A stretch of 64,000 nt of DNA, from positions 2,093,001 through 2,157,000 of the forward strand of contig NZ_CP011388.1 in NCBI RefSeq assembly GCF_001644605.1. Reading direction: 5' to 3'. The notes under the pieces are model-generated. The model saw only the letters and a program-made list of their open reading frames with translations, was not told the origin of the DNA and made no database searches. Shown piece after piece: positions 54,737 to 63,536 of the stretch (within the stretch, counting starts at the first letter, position 1; each line of letters starts with the position of its first letter). Source of the DNA: Paenibacillus swuensis. GTDB taxonomy: Bacteria > Bacillota > Bacilli > Paenibacillales > DY6. A program made the translations under genes and the position numbers.

Positions 54737-55684
54737 CTACCGATATTGCGCCATTAGTTTGTCCAGCATTTCTCTCATAACATGGATCAGCTCGTCTGGC
54801 GCATTTACCTTTGCATCCATACCCAATCCAATAAAATATTGGCCGAAAAATGGAAGGCTGCTCGCGTGGATTGGATCGTCCATCCATCCTGTGCCGTCTT
54901 CTCGGACATGGATTTGCATTTTGTGCGCAGGCCACAGTACGGACTCGCATCTCTGCACCCCTGTTGCAGTAAGCTCAACGTAAAGTTCCATAACCGGACC
55001 TTCCTCCTCCATGTAAGATTCCCAGTTTCCTGTATGCACTTGCGTCAAATCGACCGCTTTCAGTTCGGACAGCTCAACAGACCTAACCCGGTCACAGCGA
55101 AACAAGCGAATATCTCGGCGGTAGAAGCAATAGGCCGGACAATACCAGAACCCGTTACTTGCATAAATTCCAATCGGCTGAATATCTCTTGATTGCTTAT
55201 TTTGTTTCGATTCGTATTCCACCCGCACCACGTTCTGATCGATCGCTGCATCCAGCAACAAGCTCAAATAAGGCGTGCTTGTATGTCTCATCGGCGTTAC
55301 CAGATCAAATCGTTTACGCATTTGGTCGATACGGTTCCGAATATCTTCCGGCATATAAGAGTAAAATTTCCGCAACACTGAATATGTTTCCGCCTCAAAC
55401 GGGAGGTCCTCGTAGTGCCTCAATGCATGGCTGGCAAAAAAAACAGCAAGCGCTTCGCCTTCCGTAAATGCAACTGGGGGCAGCATTCTCTCGTTAATCA
55501 TCTTATATCCCCCATGCTGACCGACCTCCGAATAAAAAGGAACCCCCAGCGCGCTCAATTCCTGCATATCCCGTATAATTGTCCGTGTGGAAACTCCGAA
55601 TTCACTGGCAAGCTCTTTGGCGTTGAAAGATTTTTTTTTGTTGACGGCCATCATAATTTCAATCAGTCTTTTGGACTTTGCCAT
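54737..55684 (-). CDS. WYL-domain regulator (YafY-like)
   Basis: With the ATG at 55684 (GGGAG six bases upstream) the protein has 315 residues. The N-terminal DeoR-type helix-turn-helix (FNAKELASEFGVSTRTIIRDM) is followed by a WYL sensor domain (residues about 135-215, with IQPIGIYASNGFWYCPAYC) and a WCX-type C-terminal region. It is divergent from the VOC gene, and a 13-bp palindrome lies between them. Many such regulators control the gene next to them in response to an unknown ligand. An in-frame ORF extends to 55816 but has no support. Confidence 0.9.
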   Translation of the reverse strand: MAKSKRLIEIMMAVNKKKSFNAKELASEFGVSTRTIIRDMQELSALGVPFYSEVGQHGGYKMINERMLPPVAFTEGEALAVFFASHALRHYEDLPFEAETYSVLRKFYSYMPEDIRNRIDQMRKRFDLVTPMRHTSTPYLSLLLDAAIDQNVVRVEYESKQNKQSRDIQPIGIYASNGFWYCPAYCFYRRDIRLFRCDRVRSVELSELKAVDLTQVHTGNWESYMEEEGPVMELYVELTATGVQRCESVLWPAHKMQIHVREDGTGWMDDPIHASSLPFFGQYFIGLGMDAKVNAPDELIHVMREMLDKLMAQYR

Positions 55685-55708
55685 CATAAACTCCCTTTCA
55701 TGTATTAA

Positions 55709-55721
55709 GACAAATATTGTC
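55709..55721. promoter_or_regulatory. Palindrome in the WYL/VOC divergent region
   Basis: GACAAATATTGTC is a nearly perfect palindrome, 25 bp upstream of the WYL gene start. It is a candidate operator for that regulator. Confidence 0.45.
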
Positions 55722-55797
55722 ACTATTGTACGATATGATGCTAATGAAGTCCAAAAAATAACAATTGGATCATTCAATTGAAAAGGAGATTGATGAA

Positions 55798-56229
55798 ATG
55801 ACAATGCGCTCAACATCGTTCATTATCCTGGATGGGCAAGCTGCGGAAGCTATTGAGTTTTACAGGGAAGCGTTGAACTCAGAACTACTGTACAAAACTA
55901 CGTACGGGGAAGGTAAGGATGCCGACCATTTGCCTGAAGAATGGAGAACCCGTATTTCCCATGCCGTGTTGCAAACCGGTGAGAATGATATGATGGTAGT
56001 TGACCTCTTTCCGGGGCAACCTTATGTTATCGGAAATCAGGTGAATATTTGCATTACAGCGACGCAACAAAGTGAGATTGAAGCAATGTACAATAAATTT
56101 AGGGAAAAAGGGCAAGTGTTGTTCCCGTTGCAGGAAACTGAATTCAGTCCTTGCTTCGGAATCGTGAAGGACCATTATAACATTACGTTCCAATTCTATA
56201 TGAATGATACAACAAGCAGTTGGAGCTGA
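55798..56229 (+). CDS. VOC-family (PhnB/glyoxalase-like) protein
   Basis: The 143-residue protein has the paired beta-alpha-beta-beta-beta units of the VOC superfamily (FIILDGQAAEAIEFYREALN at the start, GIVKDHYNITFQFYMN near the end). Its metal site is incomplete compared with true glyoxalases, which is common in the PhnB-like group. I chose the ATG at 55798 (AAGGAG nine bases upstream). It is divergent from, and probably controlled by, the WYL regulator. Its biochemical role is unknown. Confidence 0.85.
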   Translation: MTMRSTSFIILDGQAAEAIEFYREALNSELLYKTTYGEGKDADHLPEEWRTRISHAVLQTGENDMMVVDLFPGQPYVIGNQVNICITATQQSEIEAMYNKFREKGQVLFPLQETEFSPCFGIVKDHYNITFQFYMNDTTSSWS

Positions 56230-56284
56230 GTATAAAAGGCCACACGGGATGGAAACCCTGGTTCTTTTATGAACCATATTAAAG

Positions 56285-56328
56285 GAGGGCGTCCCTCAGC
56301 CATTTTTCATGGCTTTTGGGACACCCTC
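56285..56328. terminator. Bidirectional terminator
   Basis: GAGGG.GTCCC and GGGAC.CCCTC form a stem, with AGCCAT/ATGGCT above it, between the converging VOC gene and GyrI-like gene. T runs are present on both sides. Confidence 0.85.
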
Positions 56329-56353
56329 TTTTTGTTCCCGCCAGCACGGGCTC

Positions 56354-56830
56354 TTATTTCCTAACCACAGGCACCCAAAATTCACCGTAGAATGTGCCGT
56401 CGCCGTTATCTTTGCGATAAGTCGCATTGGGACCGCCGATATAAGCATAGTCGGTGATTACGGCTAAGACTTCGCCGAAAGCACGGTAGGTTAGTTGATC
56501 AAACAGAGCTTCCTTGTCGCCACTTCCTGAGACCACGATATAGTCGCTATCGGGAAACTCGATGAATCTCGTTGCGTCAGCCACGGATTTCCCAGCTTCT
56601 ACAGCGAAATAATTCCACGGTTTACCTTGATAAACCTCATTGACTGACCATTCGCGATCATCCTTTGCGGCCTCTTTGAGCTTATCAAAACGCCCGTCAG
56701 CTTTGAGTTTGCTCCAAAACTCGGCTTTTTCCTTTAGCATAGCCGGCATGTCTTGAAAATTTGACTGGATTGAGAACCCATAAGCTGTCAATGTGAATGA
56801 TTTTTTGTGCTGAAGCGTGTAATCTGCCAT
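56354..56830 (-). CDS. GyrI-like effector-binding-domain protein
   Basis: The 158-residue protein has the pattern of GyrI-like small-molecule-binding proteins (FTLTAYGFSI, FIEFPDSDYIVVSGSG, GTFYGEFWVPV). No DNA-binding domain is present. The neighbouring protein is about 35 percent identical (estimated by eye), so the two probably arose by tandem duplication. The gene follows its relative by 25 bp and should share its promoter. The ligand is unknown. Confidence 0.82.
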   Translation of the reverse strand: MADYTLQHKKSFTLTAYGFSIQSNFQDMPAMLKEKAEFWSKLKADGRFDKLKEAAKDDREWSVNEVYQGKPWNYFAVEAGKSVADATRFIEFPDSDYIVVSGSGDKEALFDQLTYRAFGEVLAVITDYAYIGGPNATYRKDNGDGTFYGEFWVPVVRK

Positions 56831-56855
56831 GGGTATGCTCCTTTTATCTCAGAGA

Positions 56856-57335
56856 TTAGACTTCAACTTTTTTGGCACGAAGCCACATTTCGCCATAGAA
56901 GGTACCGTTGTCCGCTGCTTTGACGAATGTTGAGTTACCAGGTCCAACGTATTTATAGTCCTTGATTTCTTGCAACAAGCCGCCAAAAACTTTGCCCGTG
57001 ATCTCGTCCGCAAGACGGTCCTTGTCAGTGCCTGTGCCTGACACGATGAGGTAGTCGCCAGCAAGGAAATTCAGGACAACCGCGTCTTCCACGTCGAACT
57101 CCCCCAATACGCCGAATCCCCGCCAAGCCTTGCCGTCTATGACGTAGTTGATTTGATATTCTTGCCCGTCAGCGAGCGAGAGTAGTTCAGCAAGCTTGCC
57201 GTTTTCCGTGATTTCCGCTTTTTTCTCTGCAGTTTTTGCCGCATTACCTACCCAGTCGTTATAATCATCAAGTGTAACACCGAAAGCCGTCATTTTGTAA
57301 TTTTCCGAGATTGTTTTGATGGAGTAGTTAGACAT
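56856..57335 (-). CDS. GyrI-like effector-binding-domain protein
   Basis: I chose the ATG at 57335 (AAAGGAGAG upstream), giving 159 residues; the longer frame to 57443 runs into the divergent gene. The C-terminal half has YLIVSGTGTDKDRL and NGTFYGEMWLRAK, matching the neighbouring relative. It is the first gene of a two-gene unit opposite the WYL regulator gene. The 106-bp divergent region carries a palindrome, so regulation by that WYL protein is likely. Confidence 0.85.
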   Translation of the reverse strand: MSNYSIKTISENYKMTAFGVTLDDYNDWVGNAAKTAEKKAEITENGKLAELLSLADGQEYQINYVIDGKAWRGFGVLGEFDVEDAVVLNFLAGDYLIVSGTGTDKDRLADEITGKVFGGLLQEIKDYKYVGPGNSTFVKAADNGTFYGEMWLRAKKVEV

Positions 57336-57391
57336 ATGATTCTCTCCTTTAGTGGATTTATTTCTTACAAGACTGATTCTATTTCCTAAAT

Positions 57392-57408
57392 GTATCAAAA
57401 AATGATAC
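57392..57408. promoter_or_regulatory. Palindromic operator GTATCA-N5-TGATAC
   Basis: A perfect 6-bp inverted repeat around five A in the divergent region between the GyrI-like genes and the WYL regulator gene. It is a likely binding site for that regulator, overlapping the promoter of the minus-strand genes. Confidence 0.55.
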
Positions 57409-57429
57409 TCTTTTTTTCTGCATTTTAGA

Positions 57430-57435
57430 TATAAT
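57430..57435 (+). promoter_or_regulatory. -10 box (TATAAT) of the WYL regulator gene
   Basis: A perfect TATAAT lies six bases before the ATG at 57442. There is no good -35 box and no ribosome site between it and the start, so the message would be leaderless or nearly so. Confidence 0.5.
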
Positions 57436-57441
57436 AATGTC

Positions 57442-58428
57442 ATGAAGAAAACAGAGCGAGTGAACCTGATTATGCGCTACATTAATAATCGTGCGCAGTT
57501 TACAATTGCCGAGATTCAGAAGGAGTTCAAGATTTCCCGTGCGACGGCAATCCGCGACATTAACGAGATTCAGGCGATGGGCTTTCCGCTAACGACTGAG
57601 CTTGGACGCGGCGGCGGTTACCATGTCCTGCAAAATCAGTATCTGCCCGCCACCCGCTTTACGCCGGATGAGCTCAAAGCCATATTTATCAGCTTTATGG
57701 CCTCGAAAAATTCGCAGCTGCCTTATCTGCAGAACCGCCGTTCCATCACTGAAAAACTCATCGGGATCGCGTCGCAAACCCAGCAAGACGAGCTGATTGA
57801 GCTGAATAATATCTTGCTTTTTGAGAACACAAATCCGGGTAACCCGCATGTATTGGAACTCGATGATGCGGCGCCTGCGGAGCTGAATAAGCTGATTTCG
57901 CTTGCTGTACGGGACAAGCATTTGCGCATGACATATGAGCTGAATATTGGCTGGCCGCAACTGTTGGATGTTTATCTGCTGCATATTTTTAACTCGAACG
58001 CTCAGTGGTTGGTCGAGGTATATGATTTGGATACGGATGAGTTTCGCTATTTGCCGGTTGAAATGCTCCGTGATTCGGCCATTTCTGAGCGGGAGATGAA
58101 ATGGTCGGAACAAGAAATATTAAGTAAAAAACGAGATCGAGCCCGTGAATCTAATCTTGTTGTCAAGCTTGATACAATAGGGATTCAACGTTTTAAGCGT
58201 ATGCATCCGCCGGGGATTATTTTGTACCTTACAGGGATGTTTCAGTCGAGCGGGATGTTCAATGTTCAGCTGGATGTGACGGATGTTGAGGAGCTTTCAT
58301 ATTATGCGGATTGGCTTTTGTTTCTGGGGAAAGGGGTCGAGTTTGAACGGATACCCGATGAGCTTCTCGTCCTATTTAAGGAGCGTTCTAGCATTATAGA
58401 AACAATGGTAAAGGACCGTAAAGACTGA
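57442..58428 (+). CDS. WYL-domain regulator (YafY-like)
   Basis: The 328-residue protein has an N-terminal DeoR-type helix-turn-helix (FTIAEIQKEFKISRATAIRDI) and GRGGGYHV. A WYL sensor domain (residues about 160-230) is degenerate: the WYL triplet reads WLVEVYDLD. A C-terminal region of the WCX type follows. It is divergent from the two GyrI-like genes. The ATG at 57442 has no visible Shine-Dalgarno site, while a TATAAT sits just upstream, suggesting leaderless translation. Confidence 0.87.
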   Translation: MKKTERVNLIMRYINNRAQFTIAEIQKEFKISRATAIRDINEIQAMGFPLTTELGRGGGYHVLQNQYLPATRFTPDELKAIFISFMASKNSQLPYLQNRRSITEKLIGIASQTQQDELIELNNILLFENTNPGNPHVLELDDAAPAELNKLISLAVRDKHLRMTYELNIGWPQLLDVYLLHIFNSNAQWLVEVYDLDTDEFRYLPVEMLRDSAISEREMKWSEQEILSKKRDRARESNLVVKLDTIGIQRFKRMHPPGIILYLTGMFQSSGMFNVQLDVTDVEELSYYADWLLFLGKGVEFERIPDELLVLFKERSSIIETMVKDRKD

Positions 58429-58440
58429 GTATTGACATGA

Positions 58441-58488
58441 AACAACGACAGCGTAGGAGAAGAAAATAAAGTCCTAAACTGTCGTTTA
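58441..58488. terminator. Imperfect long stem between converging genes
   Basis: AACGACAG and CTGTCGTT, with TAGGA/TCCTA inside, can form an interrupted stem between the WYL gene and the small membrane-protein gene. T runs are short, so terminator function is uncertain. Confidence 0.45.
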
Positions 58489-58498
58489 CTTGTCAGGA

Positions 58499-58930
58499 TT
58501 ACATCTCTTTAAAGTACTTGTAACGGTAATAAGAGTTATATCCAAGGATAATCATATAGGCAAAAACCAATAGCAATACCACGATAATGTCTATCCCCAT
58601 CAAGGAAATGGATAAAATTAAGGCACCAAGGACGAACACCATCATGTCATATGCTTTTGCTTTGGCTCGATTGGCAATGGCCTGGTTACGCTCATCTTTC
58701 TCGTCAATCTCTAGCTGCTTCGCCGCGGCGGGAGCTCTCTTCTTAGCGCTTCGGATGAGTATTTCTCCAGTACCGTGACCGAACATACCACAGCCAAGCC
58801 CAACACAGAGATAAGGCAACGCTCGAAGTATACCTTGCGGATCATCAACTGTTTTGATGAAATACACACCAACGGCTAGTAGTCCTACGCCTACAACGGT
58901 GATAAAGAAAGCCGAAACCGTTTTGTTCAT
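58499..58930 (-). CDS. Small membrane protein with four predicted helices
   Basis: The 143-residue protein has hydrophobic segments near residues 5-25, 38-55, 93-112 and 114-130. A charged loop in the middle holds IDEKDERNQAIANRAKAKAYD, a pattern seen in small uncharacterised membrane proteins encoded next to XRE regulators. Its start overlaps the stop of the regulator gene by 4 bp (ATGA). The function is unknown; the regulator and membrane protein may act together in a signal or stress response. Confidence 0.7.
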   Translation of the reverse strand: MNKTVSAFFITVVGVGLLAVGVYFIKTVDDPQGILRALPYLCVGLGCGMFGHGTGEILIRSAKKRAPAAAKQLEIDEKDERNQAIANRAKAKAYDMMVFVLGALILSISLMGIDIIVVLLLVFAYMIILGYNSYYRYKYFKEM

Positions 58931-59154
58931 ACCTGATCCTCCTCCTCATAAATAAAGATCTCTTCAATATTCATATTAAAAAAACGTGCGATCTTAAACG
59001 CTAGTAGGATCGACGGATTATAACGTCCGTTTTCCAACGAACCGATCGTTTGTCTTGACACTTCAAGAGCCGCTGCTAATTCTTCTTGCTTCATTCCGCG
59101 TTGCTTGCGGATTTCTTCTAAACGGTTGTTCAAGGCGTTTACCCTCCTACTCAT
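58927..59154 (-). CDS. XRE-family small DNA-binding regulator
   Basis: The 75-residue protein is almost entirely an XRE helix-turn-helix (MKQEELAAALEVSRQTIGSL, then GRYNPSILLAFKIARFF). Proteins of this type usually repress their own operon. It is translationally coupled to the membrane-protein gene downstream and has a near-consensus promoter upstream. Confidence 0.93.
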   Translation of the reverse strand: MSRRVNALNNRLEEIRKQRGMKQEELAAALEVSRQTIGSLENGRYNPSILLAFKIARFFNMNIEEIFIYEEEDQV

Positions 59155-59178
59155 GGAAAGCTAACTTCCCATGACGAA

Positions 59179-59207
59179 AGCATATCGTGCAATATAAACA
59201 ATGTCAA
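59179..59207 (-). promoter_or_regulatory. Sigma-A promoter of the XRE operon
   Basis: On the minus strand TTGACA, a 17-bp spacer and TATGCT give a near-consensus promoter 25-53 bp upstream of the XRE gene. Confidence 0.82.
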
Positions 59208-59340
59208 GCACACTTTCCATATTGGAGTATATAAGTAGGGCAGAATTGGGTGATACTGAGAGCAGTTGTAGTTGGTTGTAAACCGTGTTACTCTAACAAC
59301 GGTAAACGTCACAAATTCGGTTATAAAGAAAGGCAATACG

Positions 59341-61080
59341 ATGATAAACGTTGAACAATTATCTTTCTCATTTCCAAATAAAGAACTATATAATAACATT
59401 TCATTTACGTTAGAAGAGGGACAACATTGTGCTTTTATAGGAACAAGCGGCAGTGGGAAAAGTACTTTGATCGATATACTGATGGATCCGGAAAGATATA
59501 TGTTCGAGGGCAAGTTAGAGATTGATCCGACTTGGAAACTCGGCCATGTGAGCCAATTTTCTCAACTAGACAAGACGAAGGAAACCACTGTTTTTGAATA
59601 TATAGCAGAAGAATTTATGAAGCTGCAGCATGAAATCACATCGATCTTTACGGAAATGGAAACATCTTCGGATATGGATGCGTTATTAGAAAAGTATCAA
59701 CTAGCGTTGGACGCATTAGAGTCGATCGGTGGGGATGATTTTGAAAGCAGCATTCATAAGAAACTATATCTGGCAGACCTCACGAGGCTTAAAGATCATA
59801 GGGTAACCGACCTAAGCGGCGGAGAATTCAAGCTTATTCAAGTGATCAAGGAAATGCTTCGTCGTCCAGACTTCATGATTATGGATGAACCGGATGTATT
59901 TTTGGATTTTGAAAACCTCAATGCGCTTAAGAATCTTATCAATTCTCACAAAGGAACGATGCTGGTCGTTACGCATAACCGATATCTATTGAATCATTGT
60001 TTCAACAAAATTTTACACCTGGAAAACACGGAGATCCAGGAGTTTGATGGGCGATATATAGATTATAATTTCTCCTTACTTCAGACCAAGGTCGAGTTAC
60101 AAGAACTCACAGTCGCTGAGGAAGAAGAAGTGAAGAGAAACGAGAAAATTATCGATAATCTAAGAGTGATTGCAACTTATAATTCAGAAGCCTCTAGAGG
60201 CAGAGCTTTAAAGGCCAGAGTGAGGTTTCAGGCGAGATTGGAAGCGCGTAGACTTAAGGCGCCATTCGTTGATATTAAGCAGCCGACGATCCGTTTCGAT
60301 GTTGATAAGGAAATTAAAAAAAGCACGGTTATAAAGGTCCGTGATTATAGTGTTGCCTTTGATGAGCTGCTTTTGCAAAATGTTAATTTCCAGATCAGAT
60401 CTAAGGATAAAGTAGCTATAATTGGTCCAAATGGCACTGGGAAAACGACGCTGCTTCGAGATATCTTCAACAATAGCCGCGATTCCATTGAAATACATGC
60501 TGATGTTAAAGTGGCTTATTTATCTCAGATCCAAGGCGAGATGCTTAACGATTCTAATACCATATTAGAAGAATTCATCGATGCTGGTTTTAACACTTAT
60601 GATGAGGTTAGATCGTATATTTCAAACTATGGCTTTGAAGGGGAAACTGTTGATCAGAAGATTGGCTCTTTGTCCGGCGGGGAGAAAAATATGCTCCAGT
60701 TGGCTAAAGTTGCTGCCAGTAAAGCAAATGTATTGCTTCTGGATGAACCGACAAGCCATTTGGACACCTATACGCAACTAGCACTAGAGAAAGCCATTAT
60801 AGACTACAAAGGCGCGATTCTCATGATTTCGCATGATTTCTATTCTGTTGTAAATGGTATGGACTATGTGCTGATCATTGACGATAAGACGATTACCAAA
60901 ATGAGCATGGAAGAATTCAGAGAGATGATTTATGCTCGTCATTTTGATAAAGACTATTTGGCCATGGAGCAAAACAAAAAAGCATTGGAAATGAAAATAG
61001 AGTTGGCATTAAAAGATACGAATTTCGAGCTTGCCAAAGGTTTGGTTGATGAGCTGGAAGCGGTAATCAAACTACTCTAG
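59341..61080 (+). CDS. ABC-F family ATPase (ribosome-protection type)
   Basis: With the ATG at 59341 the protein has 579 residues and two ATPase domains in one chain without membrane segments, as in ABC-F proteins. Domain 1 has GTSGSGKST, DLSGGEFKLIQ and IMDEPDVFLD. Domain 2 has GPNGTGKTT, SLSGGEKNMLQ and LLDEPTSHLD. A charged linker of about 80 residues joins them. ABC-F proteins bind the ribosomal E site and give antibiotic resistance or assist translation. No membrane subunit is encoded nearby. The leader contains an imperfect ACCGTGTT/AACAACGGT dyad that might control expression, but this is weak. A longer in-frame start at 59272 is less likely. Confidence 0.9.
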   Translation: MINVEQLSFSFPNKELYNNISFTLEEGQHCAFIGTSGSGKSTLIDILMDPERYMFEGKLEIDPTWKLGHVSQFSQLDKTKETTVFEYIAEEFMKLQHEITSIFTEMETSSDMDALLEKYQLALDALESIGGDDFESSIHKKLYLADLTRLKDHRVTDLSGGEFKLIQVIKEMLRRPDFMIMDEPDVFLDFENLNALKNLINSHKGTMLVVTHNRYLLNHCFNKILHLENTEIQEFDGRYIDYNFSLLQTKVELQELTVAEEEEVKRNEKIIDNLRVIATYNSEASRGRALKARVRFQARLEARRLKAPFVDIKQPTIRFDVDKEIKKSTVIKVRDYSVAFDELLLQNVNFQIRSKDKVAIIGPNGTGKTTLLRDIFNNSRDSIEIHADVKVAYLSQIQGEMLNDSNTILEEFIDAGFNTYDEVRSYISNYGFEGETVDQKIGSLSGGEKNMLQLAKVAASKANVLLLDEPTSHLDTYTQLALEKAIIDYKGAILMISHDFYSVVNGMDYVLIIDDKTITKMSMEEFREMIYARHFDKDYLAMEQNKKALEMKIELALKDTNFELAKGLVDELEAVIKLL

Positions 61081-61223
61081 AAGTAAAGTTCCAAAAACGA
61101 GTATCTATCAGGTATCAGGGCGCTCTTTTTTGCTGATCGAATGAATGAAGTTGCCTAGGGGTATCATAACACCGTTCTTTACATACCACGCATCATTATT
61201 TCATTACAATTAGAGGTGAAAGA

Positions 61224-63536
61224 ATGCAAAGGTTGTTTAAGGTAGACGGGTGGAAAATTATCGAAACGGAGCTTCACAAGGAAGACTTTCGACTAGCCGA
61301 AAGCATGATGTGTCTCGGCAACGGTCACATGGGGATGCGTGGCAATTTTGAGGAATTGTACTCCGGCGATTTCCATCGGGGATCGTACGTGGCGGGAATC
61401 TGGTTTCCGGACAAAACGCGCGTCGGTTGGTGGAAGAACGGATATCCTCATTATTTTGGCAAGGTGATTAACTCAACTAACTATATTGGCATACGGGTGC
61501 TCATTGACGGCGAGGAAATGGATCTGAATCATGCGACGGTTCACAATTATTATCGCGAACTCGATATGCAGCATGGTGTATTGACACGTAAATTTACCCT
61601 CATTCAGGACGGCAAGGAAACCGAAGTAACGGCCGTTCGCTTTCTGTCTGTGGCAGAGAAAGAGCTGGCCGTCATCCGTTATTCTGTAACGGCGATCAAT
61701 TACAGCGGCCAAGTTACATTCATTCCTTACTTGGACGGAGATATCCGTAACGAGGACTCCAACTATGATGAGGACTTCTGGGTGGCGATAGACGTGGATG
61801 CCTCAGCCTATGAAGCAAGCCTGACCATGAAGACGAAGAGCAATCCATTCGGTACGCCTGAATTCCAGGTTGCACACGTGATGAAAGTTGTCGTGGAAGG
61901 TGCAGAAGCGAGGGTGGCCTTCGCGAAACAAGAAGAGTATGTAGAGAATACAATTCAAATCTCATTGGAGCAAGGCCGTCAAGTCACGCTCAACAAGTAC
62001 GTAGCCGTCACGACGGACCGTGATTATGAGGCCAACGAGCTAACTATTAAAGGCAAGGCTGTGTTGGCAAGAGCGGAAGCTAAAGGTTATGCAAAGCTTC
62101 TTAATGAACATAAGGAAGTCTGGTTGAAGCGCTGGGAGATTGCGGACGTCGAGATTCAAGGCGATGAAGAGGCACAGCAAGGCATCCGCTTCAACCTGTT
62201 CCAGCTCTTCTGCACTTATTATGGGGAAGATGCGAGGCTGAACATTGGGCCCAAAGGGTTAACAGGCGAGAAGTACGGCGGAGCTACTTATTGGGACACG
62301 GAAGCGTATGCAATTCCGCTATACCTGTCTACAGCCCAGCCTGAGGTTGCCCGCAATCTTCTCATATACCGTCACGAACAGCTTGAGGGCGCGTACCACA
62401 ATGCCAGTCAGCAAGGGTTGAAAGGCGCACTCTATCCGATGGTTACCTTCAACGGCGTGGAATGCCATAATGAATGGGAAATCACATTCGAAGAAATTCA
62501 TCGGAACGGCGCAATTGCCTATGCAATCTATAATTACGTGAATTACACAGGAGACCAAGATTATCTCCATGAGTACGGTATCGACGTCTTGACGGGCATT
62601 TCTCGTTTCTGGGCAGACCGGGTGCATTATCATGCGGGCACAAAGAAGTATATGATGCACGGCGTTACGGGCCCTAACGAATATGAGAACAACGTGAACA
62701 ACAACTGGTACACCAACACGATTGCTGCCTGGACACTCAGGTATACGCTACAGGTTGTTGACCAGCTCAAGAGTCTAGGGCACGATAAACCTCTCCAGGA
62801 CCTGCAAATTACGGCGGATGAAACCGCCAAGTGGCAGGATATTGTCGATAACATGTACTATCCATACAGTGAAGAGCTCCAAGTATTCGTTCAGCACGAC
62901 ACGTTCCTCGACAAGGATCTTAGGACGGCTGATACGCTGGCACCGGAAGAACGTCCGCTCAATCAGAAGTGGTCTTGGGATCGTATCTTGCGCAGCTGCT
63001 TCATCAAGCAAGCGGATGTACTTCAAGGGATTTACTTCCTGAATGATGAGTATACGATGGAGGAGAAACGCCGTAATTTCGAATTCTACGAGCCCATGAC
63101 CGTTCATGAATCGTCGCTATCACCGTGCATTCACTCCATTTTGGCGTCGGAGCTCGGCATGGAAGTGAAAGCTTATGAGATGTACAACCGTACAGCGCGT
63201 CTGGACTTGGACAACTACAACAATGATACGGAAGACGGCTTGCACATTACTTCAATGACGGGATCATGGTTAGCTATCGTCCAGGGTTTTGCCGGAATGA
63301 GGACAGCGAACGAATCGCTTTCCTTCGCGCCTTTCATTCCCCAGCAATGGGAACAGTACACGTTCAAGATCGTATACCGCGGACATTATGTGAAGGTCTT
63401 GGTGGACAAGAAACAGGTCACGATATCTCAAGAAGGGCCGGAGCTGTCCATTGGCGTGTACAATACCCGGTACAGCCTTCCCCCTAACGGCGAAGTAACG
63501 GTAGAGATCAGACAGACCGAGAGGATAGCTGAATGA
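61224..63536 (+). CDS. GH65 maltose-phosphorylase-like enzyme
   Basis: The 770-residue cytoplasmic protein is a full-length GH65 phosphorylase. The N-terminal beta-sandwich domain begins [19 protein letters not shown]. The (alpha/alpha)6 barrel has [18 protein letters not shown] and the general acid Glu486 in [10 protein letters not shown], and a C-terminal beta domain follows. GH65 enzymes of this kind cleave maltose (or kojibiose or trehalose) with phosphate to give glucose and beta-glucose 1-phosphate. Maltose is the most likely substrate because of the linked beta-phosphoglucomutase gene, which would use the product. AGAGGTGAAAG precedes the ATG. It is not near a transporter in this window. 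Confidence 0.87.
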   Translation: MQRLFKVDGWKIIETELHKEDFRLAESMMCLGNGHMGMRGNFEELYSGDFHRGSYVAGIWFPDKTRVGWWKNGYPHYFGKVINSTNYIGIRVLIDGEEMDLNHATVHNYYRELDMQHGVLTRKFTLIQDGKETEVTAVRFLSVAEKELAVIRYSVTAINYSGQVTFIPYLDGDIRNEDSNYDEDFWVAIDVDASAYEASLTMKTKSNPFGTPEFQVAHVMKVVVEGAEARVAFAKQEEYVENTIQISLEQGRQVTLNKYVAVTTDRDYEANELTIKGKAVLARAEAKGYAKLLNEHKEVWLKRWEIADVEIQGDEEAQQGIRFNLFQLFCTYYGEDARLNIGPKGLTGEKYGGATYWDTEAYAIPLYLSTAQPEVARNLLIYRHEQLEGAYHNASQQGLKGALYPMVTFNGVECHNEWEITFEEIHRNGAIAYAIYNYVNYTGDQDYLHEYGIDVLTGISRFWADRVHYHAGTKKYMMHGVTGPNEYENNVNNNWYTNTIAAWTLRYTLQVVDQLKSLGHDKPLQDLQITADETAKWQDIVDNMYYPYSEELQVFVQHDTFLDKDLRTADTLAPEERPLNQKWSWDRILRSCFIKQADVLQGIYFLNDEYTMEEKRRNFEFYEPMTVHESSLSPCIHSILASELGMEVKAYEMYNRTARLDLDNYNNDTEDGLHITSMTGSWLAIVQGFAGMRTANESLSFAPFIPQQWEQYTFKIVYRGHYVKVLVDKKQVTISQEGPELSIGVYNTRYSLPPNGEVTVEIRQTERIAE

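Noticed and set aside
61081-61223. Terminator after the ABC-F gene
   Set aside because: There is a T run (near 61128) but I could not find a convincing stem before it.
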